Positions 11,588 to 21,560 of a stretch of DNA of 64,000 nucleotides are shown here, piece after piece (the stretch's first letter is position 1; every line of letters begins with the position of its first letter). The DNA is taken from assembly GCA_963575745.1 (NCBI GenBank), contig CAUYUJ010011558.1, forward strand, positions 256,933 to 320,932. The letters are read 5' to 3'. The notes beneath the pieces were generated by a model, which made no database searches, had not been told where the DNA came from, and saw nothing but the letters and a program-made list of their open reading frames with translations. Position numbers and translations under genes: made by a program. Source of the stretch: Prorocentrum cordatum (Eukaryota > Sar > Dinophyceae > Prorocentrales > Prorocentraceae).

Positions 11588-12232
11588 CCACGTGCACAAG
11601 AAGCCCTGCGAAAATAATACGAGAGATAGGAAAAGAAACAAACGTGGATGTTGGAGACTGTTGCAGAAAAAACTGATATTGAGTCACAAGCTATTCGCAC
11701 TGGGACGAAAGTTCATTTCTTCAACATCTTGGAGCTATCTTCGGTCAAACACGGGGAACTTCCTCCTGATCTACGTAAATTCAAGGGCAGAGTGGTGGTT
11801 CAGGGCAATACAGGCAAAGATGAAACTGGTCTGGCCGCCATATTCGCCGACGCCGCTTCCAGCGCTTCGCATATTGAGGCTTCCAAACTTTGCGATGCTA
11901 CTGCGTTATTGCCACAATATGCGGGAGAACAAAGTGATGCACCTGGAGCCTACACGCAGGCATTATTATACGGCGACGGACGAATCGATCCAATTGATAC
12001 TTGGATTACCATACCTAAATGGCGACAACCGACATCCTGGTCAAAATACAAGAGTCCAGTGTGCCGGTTGCGATTGGCACTATACGGACACCCTCTCGCA
12101 GGTGTTTTTTGGGGGCGAAAATGTCGTACATGCTTAGAAAGCGTTGGTTTCGAGCCTATTTCAGGATGGGAATGTGTATGGAGACACAACAGACTGGGAC
12201 TGATACTTTCAGTGTATGTGGACGACTTTTAA
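11588..12232 (+). pseudogene. Element 1 reverse transcriptase, N-terminal and palm part
   Basis: RVT_2 (copia-type) reverse transcriptase in the same frame as the upstream genes. In-frame TAA (11615-11617) and TAG (11627-11629) occur in the stretch that normally precedes the first tryptophan (KKQTW). Recognisable parts are GTKVHFFNIL, a region matching RVVVQG, CRLRLALYGHPLAGVFW and the catalytic YVDDF box at about 12215-12229. The codon after YVDDF is TAA (12230-12232). The enzyme would copy element RNA into DNA. The catalytic aspartates are intact but the polypeptide is interrupted. Confidence 0.9.
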
Positions 12233-13972
12233 TTAGCCGGCCCAGCTCACAATCTACAGGCTGGCTGGGATCATTTCCGCAAAAGCGGTATTGACTTGGA
12301 TCCACCTACTCCATACTCACAATATCTTGGTTGTGGACAACAGGCATACGAGGTGCCGCAGACTATCTTCGACAAAAGAATGTCTACCATACGCCCTATG
12401 TTGCCCGTGCACAATGAGAAAGATTACAATGCGGCCAAACAAGTTCGTGGAATTCGACATGATATGCTTGGTTTTACCGATCAGTGCATTGAGCGGTACC
12501 TAGAACGCGCTTCCAAGCGCGCCCAGGGGCCAGGGTCACGTCGGAAACGACCCGACTCGCCGAGGACTTCGCGATCCCAATCGCCTGCATCTTCCGGGTC
12601 GGTCGCCAGACCTACTAGTGTGCTCAATGCGCGGCCGCGATCATCCAGCCCAGCAAAATCGGTCGACACGACATCTACCACGACAGATCCCATACCAGTC
12701 ACATACGATGACCTGCCTGACGCCGAAACCCCTGGCATCGAGGACACCTCCTTCGCTGATTCCGATTATTCCGACGAGGGCATCCTTGGCCAGGACGCGG
12801 CGAGTGTACTGATGAAGATCCTCTGCCTGGCACGTTGCTGTCGTTGCGATCTTCTACATCCAGTATGCATGTTGGCCAGAGAACTTACCAAATCGAATAC
12901 CACGTGTGATAAACGTCTACATCGGTTGATATGCTACATCAAAACGACGCGCACACATTGTTTACACGGATGGATAGGTGATTCGCCAAACAAAGTATCC
13001 ATCATGCTCTTCACTGACGCCTCGTTCGCCGATTGCATTACATCATCCAAATCCACTACCGGCGTTTTCGCCGCGCTTGTTGGACCCAATACGTTCTTTC
13101 CAGTCAACGCTGTATGTAAGAAACAAACGGTTGTGTCGCACTCATCTACAGAATCCGAGATCGTTGCTCTGAACTCAGCACTACGACTGGAAGGACTACC
13201 ACCACTCTCGTTCTGGGAAGCCGCGGTGGGAGTTGCCAAAACATGCAAAGATAAGAATACATGCCTGAGCTGCCATGGACACGCCGACACGGCGATGTGT
13301 CCGACGTTGGCCGCCAAAAAGGAGCGTAAGCCATCGCCTCGTAAGGCGCACCCCACACGGGGATCTTCTCCTAGCCGTAGGCAACTACCGCTAAATACGG
13401 AATCACCTACGCCTCCAAAGAGACGTACAATATCCCATGAGGGTGCAGTATTGCACGTGGATCCAGAACTGGTTCAGGAGATTAGTTCTCCCAATGTGCG
13501 TCTTAGCGTCCTCGAGGATAACCAGGCCGTGATCAAAATTGTCCAACAGGGACGTACACCAGCACTTCGTCATCTTCATCGTACTCATCGTATCAACCTG
13601 GATTGGGTATGCGAGACATGCCAAATCGAACATATCGAGCTCAAATACGTAGGTACAAAGGAGCAGATCGCAGATATGATGACCAAACATTCCGAGCCGA
13701 AGAAAGCAGACCTCTGGAGGGACCTCTTGGAACACTCGCCCATCTTTCCCGCTGCTCCGATACAGTGTCCTCCAAAGAAACCCTGGAAACCACTGCGAGG
13801 GTCTCGGAGGCCCGACGGTTTACCTCATGTTGCGGAACCTCCAAAACTGGATGGATGCCCGGAGGTATGCAAAACATTACTTATCGGGAGCCTCGAGACG
13901 GGGGTCAGTGCAAACGGGGGTCAGCCAGGGCGCCGGATCCTGCAGGATCCTGCAAAGACCCCCTCTGGCTGA
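12233..13972 (+). pseudogene. Element 1 reverse transcriptase C-terminus and RNase H
   Basis: Resumes in frame directly after the TAA that follows YVDDF: LAGPAHNLQAGWDHFRKSG is the usual copia continuation. A Ser/Pro-rich insert lies at about 12510-12780. RNase H motifs are clear: MLFTDASFADC (first Asp), STTGVFAALVGP, KKQTVVSHSSTESEIVAL (catalytic Glu), LSVLEDNQAVIKI and the end HRINLDWVCE with ADMMTK. A Cys/His-rich insert (CLSCHGHADTAMCP, about 13261-13300) interrupts RNase H, which is unusual. The frame runs into a palindromic spacer and ends at TGA 13970-13972, so the native terminus probably lay earlier, near 13800. Confidence 0.9.
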
Positions 13973-14110
13973 CCCGGGTTAGGGAGCCGTTCGTGGCCGC
14001 GAGGCGGCCGCGCCTATTGGCTGACCCGGGTTTGCGAGGACCTGCGTTGCAGTTTTTTGTTCCCTGCATTGCAGTTTTTGGTTTCCTGCTGACCCGGGTC
14101 TGGATTGACC
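13905..14110. repeat. Palindromic spacer between pol and accessory module
   Basis: Contains GGGTCAGCCAG paired with CTGGCTGACCC (11-bp arms), CTGACCCGGGT at three sites near 13968, 14025 and 14090, a doubled GGATCCTGCA, and two copies of TTGCAGTTTTT followed by CCTGC. It is GC-rich compared with pol and the accessory module. It may be a small inserted repeat or a processing or expression signal for the downstream frames. Confidence 0.6.
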
Positions 14111-14170
14111 TGGGCCAGAGGATCCCCGAACTTACAGAAAAAGAAAGATGGGGCGAGGTAGGATCAGAAT

Positions 14171-14660
14171 GTGGATTTCGGTGCGTTGGACAAGCCAATC
14201 ACGAGGGAATATGCGCATGCATGTACCACATTGGCGCACCAGTTGCAGCAATTGCTTCGCGCACACCTCGTTCAAGAGCACGTTCCCCGCGCGGTAGACA
14301 ACCCCGCCGTCCTCCCTCGCCTCCACGGGATGCAGAGAGGCTCAGGACATCAATTATACGTTCATGCCGCAGCAATTTTACGACTCGAGCTACAGAGCTC
14401 ACAGGCGTCCCGTTCGCCGCGTGCGAGGCGAAAATAAGCGAGATCGGTTCTAATCCCGATACCCCCATCCACGAGATGGATCAGGCACAGCCGCTCAACC
14501 TCATCGGCTGGCCCATCGGCTGCGACGCTGAGTACGACCCGAACGCCAAGGACGACGACCGCGTGGGCTTCACGTACCACGCTCAAACTGGTCGTCCTCG
14601 TGATCCTGATGATGGTTACATATGCATGCATCAACGGCGTGCTGATCGCAGTGCAGATTT
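14171..14660 (+). pseudogene. Accessory module, N-terminal fragments
   Basis: An open frame starting ATG at 14171 (MDFGALDKPITREYAHAC) runs 88 codons. Near 14430 the protein-like reading moves to the next frame (CEAKISEIGSNPDTPIHEMD, then LNLIGWPIGCDAEYDPNAKDD) and near 14655 it moves again into the long frame that follows. This looks like one protein start broken by two indels. No domain is recognised. It lies inside element 1, downstream of RNase H, and has the element's composition. Confidence 0.45.
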
Positions 14661-17600
14661 GATCTCCGCGTGCCCGACGAATCCACTATTCGAGAAATTG
14701 CCCGCTCTGCGTCCGCCGACGTCAAGAGTTGGATCAACCCCACTAGTGGATCAGTCGGCGGCAACGCCAACTATGAATACAGCACGTTTACGGCTACACC
14801 ATGGCTGTCATTCATGCGGGCTATGTGCATGCTTTCCAGTCTCTTCAATCGTAACCCGTCTGCACAAGAAAGTGTTCGTGGTTTACATGATCATTTGAAC
14901 GCAGTGGTCCCAGGAGCGCGCCGCAAGTGCCCACCAGAGAACCTTACGACGATGATATTGAAAACGGAGTGGATGATGATTCACAATGATTGGTCCAAGA
15001 TTGGCAGTGCAGTACTGGGACAGTATGCCGAGGACAGCGTTCATGATACAAACCACTACTATGGAAATGGTCTTTGTGCACCCTCTGATGTATACAGCAA
15101 TGGATTGACAACTCCATGCTATGCTCCTAACCTTGAGCGTGCAAGGGCCAAGCTACCCGCACGCCCACCTGGCTTAGCCAGGACATCAGATACATCTGGA
15201 CACATCGGCCACACTGTTGAGGATAATTTGGTCACCAACATGCGAGCATTTTCCGACATTGGCCAGACAGGCAAATTTCGCCGCAAGCTCAGCACATGGC
15301 TGACGGCGCGCGGAGGCTTCGGAGGTATCGGATCATACTCCAAGACGGTGGCAACACCATCCGATCATCCAGAAGGCTGGGTGGCAATATCAGAGAACGA
15401 CGAGAATATGACAAGTACCTACCATTGGCAACCATACAACGAGGGCAATGTCTTCTTTGGCGAAGCCGCCGGCCAGATCGACCCTGGTCTTACTCCTGGT
15501 CCTGATATTGACCCACTCGAGCTGGATCAAGCAAAGTGCAGCGCTTTCTGTGGTGGTCGTTTGGTTTCTACTCTCCTTTCAGATAATGGGTGGTGTTCCC
15601 TCGTACAAGAAGACTTGGGACTACTCTTGCATCGCGCCTTCGGTCCAGCAGGGCACGCATACAACTGGACCAACTTGTACACCGATTCAACATGGATTAT
15701 GCAGCCCAAGAAAGGGGCCAAGAGTGCAAACCACAAAAAGTACCCAACCCACGGCATCGACGAGCTCAACAATGCACAGAAGCGGGAAGATCTCGCCAAG
15801 GTATCAAATGTTGCTCTTGTGCCGCTATTTATGCCGTGCCTCAATCGCGCGGAATACATGGGCGGCGCTACCCTCGAGCATTTGTCGACCATGATCCGCG
15901 ACGACATCATGACGTGGGCATTCTCCTTTGGCAATTATAAAGAATGGTTCAGACAGGACGACACGCCGATTGGCCAAGATTGCGTTCAATTGCCAGAGGC
16001 TGGTGGAGACACCCGCTATGGTATGGAAGAACTGCGTAACCAGCGTACGCAGACACAGGAAACCCGTAGCACAGCTATTCTCAACAACCAGTTTGAGTGC
16101 ACCCTCGAGCAGCGCAACATGATCAAGATGATCCGCGATGCCAGAGGCCTCATGTTACACAGCGACAATGCCTCCATCAAAAAGTGGCGCGAGTTAAACG
16201 AGACTCTCTGGAGCTACTGGGCCAGTGATTTTCTTGCATCTGTGAAACAAAGACATTATTGCAGGGGCCTCAATGCCATGGTGGTATGGCGCGCGAATGA
16301 CATCGCATGCGCCAACCACGGACAGAACACCGTGGACATGCGTCGACACCAAGATCGCGCACCTACCGTCGTATATGAGCTCCAGAAAATGGAGTGTGAG
16401 GGTGGCGTCCCGACGCTCATGCCAGTGCACGTACAAGTGGACGTATCACGTTTTGTCGATGTGATGCAGTATTTCCGCTGTGCCACAGTCATGGGGCTTG
16501 GCAAAGCAGCACAGTGGGGCGTACACCCGAACTTTGATTACCACGCGGACGATCTGATCAGGATTAAGCAAAATCGTGGTATTATTGTTCTTCCATCAGA
16601 CCACTGGGTTGAAGCGTACGATAAAACTTCCCCACAGGCTTGGCATGCAAAACAGAACAATCCTAACATGGCAATGTTTACGACACAGTTCTGCGACGCA
16701 GTATGCTATTGTAACTTCTGCGCTTTGATTCAGTCACTGCCCTCTCAGCCGTATCCATTCAGGCCGCCCATACTGACTCCCGTCACGGATGAGCAGGCCC
16801 ACACACAGGCCAGGGAGATCATGGCGGCTCTCGACTTCAGAGAGAAGATGACAGACGAATGGAAGAGAGACCTCAGCCTCACGACGCTGATGACACAGAC
16901 GGCAAGCGAGATGGCTCATTGTGCGTGGATGGCATCATGTGCCGATGGTACGCTGCCGGCATCACTGCCTGCTAACGCAGGCGACACAAGCGTACCTATT
17001 CCTGGAATTCCGATACGGACACCAGCACTTGATCCTCGCGAGCCGAACAAGGCTATCCCTGAGAATGATCCATTTAGTCTTGCATACGACGACCTGTTCC
17101 AGTACCTCTTACTGTTGATCAATGACTACCCTGGGGCATGGGCATCCTCGGATTCAGTCGAAAAACAAGAGCTCCTCCACCCCAAGATCATTAAAACGGT
17201 TGAAGATGCACATGCTGTTACTTGGGTTGTGTTTGCGCAATTTCTACAACAGATTACCGACTTGGATGGTGACGATAACGCGACCAGATCACGACTCATT
17301 GCAGAAAACAACAGGTTTACATCTCACTGTATCGGCCCTGCTGCCGAGAACGAGCAGATCATCGAAGTATGCAAAACATTCTTCAGACAGCATGCACTAG
17401 ATCGCGTGGCATTGGGATACGATCCTGATGTTCCGGCTCCCGTGTGGCGCGCGGCGGCCGATGCGGAACAGCCAGCACCACCAGGCCCATTGCCTGAGCC
17501 ACTGCAACTTGGCCCGCAATCGATAGCCGTGCCAAAGTCATCGACTCCTGGACCAACCATGCACCATACGCCAGCAGACCAGCAGCCAGCAGCTCAGCTC

Positions 17601-18053
17601 CCGAAAGCCGAGGCAGTACCGATCCCTGACGACGGCACTGACCTAGATGCCATGGAGCTGGAGGCAACTCCTGCCGAAGAGGAATCTTCTCCACACGAGA
17701 TGAATTTATTGTCATGGCAGGACAGCTGCGAGCGTTCCATGTATGAGGACATCAGCCAGGTCGGGATGTTCGATAACGCATGCATTATTCGAGAGTGGAA
17801 GCTGCAAGCATGCATCAAGGACGACCATCCATACGTTTGTCCAGTATTGCGGGGTACATCCGCGGTCAATGGATTCGCCTGCCTGGAAAACGAAGAATGG
17901 TACGACCAATTACAACGCGACGATTGTGTGATTGCTCACGCGCCTGATATTGCACAGTCTGGTTGCTTTCCAGAATGGAAGTGGACATCGTTACCAAATT
18001 TCGACGATGTACGTTATGGTCCCGAGTTACTTGATGATGAGTGGCTGGGATAA
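14661..18053 (+). CDS. Accessory protein A, very large, unknown function
   Basis: About 1,130 uninterrupted codons to TAA at 18051-18053, by far too long to be chance at this composition. The sequence has normal globular composition with many Trp, His and Cys residues. I recognise no family. Visible features are a Gly-rich stretch (TARGGFGGIGSY), two conserved-looking cysteine groups (CNFC, CFPEWKW), a Pro/Ala/Glu-rich linker at about 17440-17690 and an acidic C-terminal part. It lies between copia RNase H and a KptA-like frame inside the same LTR pair. There is no close ATG: the frame is entered by a presumed frameshift from upstream. Immediately past the TAA a protein-like reading continues in another frame, so A and B may once have been one polyprotein. 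Confidence 0.7.
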   Translation, partial: DLRVPDESTIREIARSASADVKSWINPTSGSVGGNANYEYSTFTATPWLSFMRAMCMLSSLFNRNPSAQESVRGLHDHLNAVVPGARRKCPPENLTTMILKTEWMMIHNDWSKIGSAVLGQYAEDSVHDTNHYYGNGLCAPSDVYSNGLTTPCYAPNLERARAKLPARPPGLARTSDTSGHIGHTVEDNLVTNMRAFSDIGQTGKFRRKLSTWLTARGGFGGIGSYSKTVATPSDHPEGWVAISENDENMTSTYHWQPYNEGNVFFGEAAGQIDPGLTPGPDIDPLELDQAKCSAFCGGRLVSTLLSDNGWCSLVQEDLGLLLHRAFGPAGHAYNWTNLYTDSTWIMQPKKGAKSANHKKYPTHGIDELNNAQKREDLAKVSNVALVPLFMPCLNRAEYMGGATLEHLSTMIRDDIMTWAFSFGNYKEWFRQDDTPIGQDCVQLPEAGGDTRYGMEELRNQRTQTQETRSTAILNNQFECTLEQRNMIKMIRDARGLMLHSDNASIKKWRELNETLWSYWASDFLASVKQRHYCRGLNAMVVWRANDIACANHGQNTVDMRRHQDRAPTVVYELQKMECEGGVPTLMPVHVQVDVSRFVDVMQYFRCATVMGLGKAAQWGVHPNFDYHADDLIRIKQNRGIIVLPSDHWVEAYDKTSPQAWHAKQNNPNMAMFTTQFCDAVCYCNFCALIQSLPSQPYPFRPPILTPVTDEQAHTQAREIMAALDFREKMTDEWKRDLSLTTLMTQTASEMAHCAWMASCADGTLPASLPANAGDTSVPIPGIPIRTPALDPREPNKAIPENDPFSLAYDDLFQYLLLLINDYPGAWASSDSVEKQELLHPKIIKTVEDAHAVTWVVFAQFLQQITDLDGDDNATRSRLIAENNRFTSHCIGPAAENEQIIEVCKTFFRQHALDRVALGYDPDVPAPVWRAAADAEQPAPPGPLPEPLQLGPQSIAVPKSSTPGPTMHHTPADQQPAAQLPKAEAVPIPDDGTDLDAMELEATPAEEESSPHEMNLLSWQDSCERSMYEDISQVGMFDNACIIREWKLQACIKDDHPYVCPVLRGTSAVNGFACLENEEWYDQLQRDDCVIAHAPDIAQSGCFPEWKWTSLPNFDDVRYGPELLDDEWLG

Positions 18054-18380
18054 CCCAACTACATGAGCAAATACATCACGACGATGTTACGCCATGAGAT
18101 CCACTACAAAAGTTCTATATCAATCAATTTCACGATAGACGTATCAACATTTGGACGAAGACAACAGATCGTGAATGGAAGATTCCAAGTAATTGGAAAC
18201 CCTTTCAGGAAATGACCCAATGGAAATTCAGTGAGCGCAACAACCACAACGGACCATCCATGGAAGCTGCCGTGTCGCACTTCAAGAAAGATGGTGGAAA
18301 AGATGGGTATACCGATTGGAACGATTATTACCCGATCTTCATCATTCGTGTGTTCCAGAAACATATTGGCCCGCAGAAAA
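18050..18380 (+). pseudogene. Linker between accessory proteins A and B, frame-shifted
   Basis: A protein-like reading in the third frame: DPLQKFYINQFHDRRINIW, later DWNDYYPIFIIRVFQKHIG. It overlaps the end of A at 18050, contains one TGA near 18096, and ends at a run of six A bases (about 18376-18381), where a one-base change returns the reading to the frame of B. A homopolymer indel is the simplest reading; a programmed frameshift is less likely. Confidence 0.5.
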
Positions 18381-21300
18381 AATAGGATCGAGATATACGC
18401 CAAACCAATCCCCGAGGTAGGTGATCCCAGCTGTTGCGATTGGAAAAGCGTTATTGCTATTCGATGTGTTGGAGGCCACAGCTGCGTTAACCCACTTTCC
18501 AAACCATGGAATATGGGCTGGGAGAGCCTACAATGGACAGACGTGAAATACCTCCACCACGGCACGACACTCCGTGCTTGGCGCAACATCCTCAAGACAG
18601 GGATCATTCCAGGTTACGTCGATCCATCTTCTCAGAGAGACAAGCATCATAAACCATCACAACGCACGGAGGCATTCTTCAGTTCCAGCACATATCTAGA
18701 CAATGCCCAGAAGAATCCCCACACTTCGGTAGAGTCATACAAGTTCAATCACTACAAGAACGAGGTCGAGCTGGTGATCAACATGGAGATCGCCACAAAA
18801 GCTGGTTGCAGATTTTGGTTGGGCGCTCAAGGCGCTATTATGACAGAGGACGTGGTTCCAGCAGCGGCAGTCATTGCAATTCGCCGCCTCCAACCACGCC
18901 ACGTTTACGGCCAGCATATATGGCCGGGGGGCCCCCCCTGGGACTACCCGCCATTGGCCGCGAGACAGCCATTGAGCAAGTACGAAATTTGCGCCTATCT
19001 TCCTGGAGAGTTCATCGACAACCCTCCTGGGCTTACACCTGCCAACACGGATCAGGACATGGATCAGCAGCCAAGGACGTCGTCAGCATCGGCATCTTCC
19101 GTTCAGCGACCGATTGCCCCTCAGCTGGGGGCAACCCCTGCTGGCCGCATATCTGGAGCCGACGCCTTGGATGAACAAATGGTCCGTGCTATGATCGATG
19201 ACACCGATCACAAAGCAGATGATAAAGCATGGCGAATTGCTTTGTCATACTGCCGAGAGGCTCTTCGACCCATTGCATCAAATATTACACAAAAAGATTG
19301 GGATCGTCGGCCTACATTTAATGATGTTCGCATGGGGGACTTCATTGTCACCAAGAATTGGGGATCTACCAATTGTTATCATTACGACAATCACTACCCC
19401 AAGGGCAATCACAAAACCAATGTCCTCATGAACAAGGGCCACATATACGGCCCAACCATTCATTCCGGAGTCTTTGACAAGTTCTTTGCGGTACAGATAC
19501 CTTTCCTCAACGACGGTTTACGATGGGTAAACATATGGTACAATGACAAAAGCATGCCTCTCAAGGGCGTTGTCTTTGCATTGCAAGTTCGTGCCGGCGA
19601 ATATGCCATTGACTCGACACATATGAATACTGTCTTGGAAGGACCATCCTCCTGCCGTGACAAAATACTTCAGCACGCATCAGAAGGCAATCTGCCATAT
19701 CTCGGTATGCCGAGCATTTATAAGCCACGCATTCCACGTACACCGACCAGACGGCCCGCTCCTCGGACACCCGATCCTGAAGAGCTGGTGGCCACACCTG
19801 CCGAGGATACCGCTCCTGCGGACGATGGACCTCAACAAACGGCAGGCCCATCTGACGAACCTTTGGTTACCGCTATCGTGGATATATCAAACATACCACT
19901 CACCGCCGAAGAAAAAGCGGCACATGACAATATGAAAGCAGATCTATCAGCAGAGATCCAAGCAGATGAGCACGTCGACGCGAGCATCCTCGACAACGTT
20001 ATTGACCCGCCAGAAGACTTCCTCAATCACACCGACTACGACCCAGAGGATCATACAAAGTGGACCAAACAATCATACGACCACAGCATATACCGTTGGG
20101 TGTCGGAGCTTTTGGTGGACTCACCTGTGATAAGGATGAAGCAAATCATTGAGGTACACACTGGCGTGGACAGATCGACTGTGGATAGAGTACAGTCGTA
20201 CTTACAATTCGACGTTCAATTCGGACCCAAAGCATGGAACGCAGAGAAATACTACTTGAATTATCATCATACCCACACATGGGCACGGGACTTACCAATT
20301 TGCAGTGCAGATCGCTTTTTCAAGAAGTTGGTACACTACCTGGACCCAGAGACCATCGAGGAGTCGACTACAGGCGTCTTTCAATGGATCTCCAAAGTGT
20401 ATCAAAACATATTGATGGACAGTATTGCGGAGCTCCGTGGCTTCACAAAAGGTGCGATCCATCAGAAACATCCCGCACTCCAAGCGTTGCGTGATCTATC
20501 TACACACTGCATCAACACATTCGGCAATCCAGGCTTCCCAGTATGGACGGAGCTGGTGGAAACACCTGCCGCGCCACGTGACCCAGGCGCGGAGCAGGAC
20601 ATTCCCCAGGACCCAGGCAGCGTTGCATCCGCAGCTCCTGATCAAGAAACCATGGCACGGATCATAGCCGAGCAGACGGGAGTCAACCGCGAGGAGGGCG
20701 ACAACGAGCCCGCCTTGCAGGAGGAGGCTCGCCGTCGCCGTACTGAAAACGTATGCCATGGTGATACTGAGGATGCGGACAACGACACAACAGAGCACAC
20801 AGGACTGCCAGGGGAAAGATTGTCTAGGATCGAGATCGAGGGATTGAGTAGATCAATCGCTTCCCGACCGAATGCTGAGATCAACCGCGGTGCCATGGAT
20901 CAGATCGGCCGCAGTCTTGCTCGTGGTCGGGATGCTCGCTGGGGATCCCGTGAGCACCTCGCGACTGAGGGGGCCCCAGAAACGATCCAGCACGATATCG
21001 CGCGATGTCGGAATTGCGATCGTACCCTATCCCTTGGGATCGTTACAGGTGATGGTACCCTTTGTGGCATCTGCTGGCAGTGCACCGTATCTGTAGGTGC
21101 TACGGGTAAAAGTATCGCCGCCCAGAGCGACCTAGCATACCTCCACAAGCTGACCAACTGGATCAGGACGACGCTCTCCCAGGATGACATCGCGAGGTAC
21201 ATGAGAGACGGAGCGCAAGTCATCATGACGGGCAAGCGCGCATTTCCAGGTAATGAGAAAGACTCGCTGAGGAGAATGGCGAATTCCTCTAGGAAGAGGC

Positions 21301-21560
21301 ATCGCAAGTGGGTCGGCTCTGGCCGCCCTCCTGCGCACGAGTGCAGACTGATGGGCGAGGCTGAAGACGACAGACCTCGATACTATCCATATGCCAATCT
21401 CGTTCAGCGTTTTCTCAATGATTTGAAGTTCCACCGCCAAATGACAGGCGCTCGCGTGAACGCGGGCAAGAAGGCCTGGAACGTGGACGACATGCGCGAT
21501 GCATGTGTGATCCTCGATACCAGCATCAGGACAGGCCAAGCTGGTCGGAAGAAATGGTAG
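18381..21560 (+). CDS. Accessory protein B, KptA/Tpt1-like domain plus zinc ribbon
   Basis: About 1,060 codons. Between about 18530 and 18890 the protein reads YLHHGTTLRAWRNIL, FFSSS, then VELVINMEIATKAGCRFWLG and GAIMTEDVVPAAAV. This order (HGT, then a strand with a G-x-x-F turn, then a hydrophobic pair before VP) matches RNA 2'-phosphotransferase (KptA/Tpt1), an ADP-ribosyltransferase-fold enzyme that removes splice-junction 2'-phosphate in other organisms. Catalytic residues are not all assignable, so activity is inference. Pro-rich linkers follow, then a helical domain, then a zinc ribbon CRNCDR...CGICWQC at about 21005-21090. In-frame TAG at 21558-21560; reading continues beyond it. Confidence 0.6.
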   Translation, partial: NRIEIYAKPIPEVGDPSCCDWKSVIAIRCVGGHSCVNPLSKPWNMGWESLQWTDVKYLHHGTTLRAWRNILKTGIIPGYVDPSSQRDKHHKPSQRTEAFFSSSTYLDNAQKNPHTSVESYKFNHYKNEVELVINMEIATKAGCRFWLGAQGAIMTEDVVPAAAVIAIRRLQPRHVYGQHIWPGGPPWDYPPLAARQPLSKYEICAYLPGEFIDNPPGLTPANTDQDMDQQPRTSSASASSVQRPIAPQLGATPAGRISGADALDEQMVRAMIDDTDHKADDKAWRIALSYCREALRPIASNITQKDWDRRPTFNDVRMGDFIVTKNWGSTNCYHYDNHYPKGNHKTNVLMNKGHIYGPTIHSGVFDKFFAVQIPFLNDGLRWVNIWYNDKSMPLKGVVFALQVRAGEYAIDSTHMNTVLEGPSSCRDKILQHASEGNLPYLGMPSIYKPRIPRTPTRRPAPRTPDPEELVATPAEDTAPADDGPQQTAGPSDEPLVTAIVDISNIPLTAEEKAAHDNMKADLSAEIQADEHVDASILDNVIDPPEDFLNHTDYDPEDHTKWTKQSYDHSIYRWVSELLVDSPVIRMKQIIEVHTGVDRSTVDRVQSYLQFDVQFGPKAWNAEKYYLNYHHTHTWARDLPICSADRFFKKLVHYLDPETIEESTTGVFQWISKVYQNILMDSIAELRGFTKGAIHQKHPALQALRDLSTHCINTFGNPGFPVWTELVETPAAPRDPGAEQDIPQDPGSVASAAPDQETMARIIAEQTGVNREEGDNEPALQEEARRRRTENVCHGDTEDADNDTTEHTGLPGERLSRIEIEGLSRSIASRPNAEINRGAMDQIGRSLARGRDARWGSREHLATEGAPETIQHDIARCRNCDRTLSLGIVTGDGTLCGICWQCTVSVGATGKSIAAQSDLAYLHKLTNWIRTTLSQDDIARYMRDGAQVIMTGKRAFPGNEKDSLRRMANSSRKRHRKWVGSGRPPAHECRLMGEAEDDRPRYYPYANLVQRFLNDLKFHRQMTGARVNAGKKAWNVDDMRDACVILDTSIRTGQAGRKKW

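Noticed and set aside
13603-14898. A 431-codon frame over the end of RNase H and the spacer
   Set aside because: Its first part is antiframe to RNase H and crosses the palindromic spacer. Only about 14438-14655 looks protein-like, and I placed that part in the accessory N-terminal fragments.
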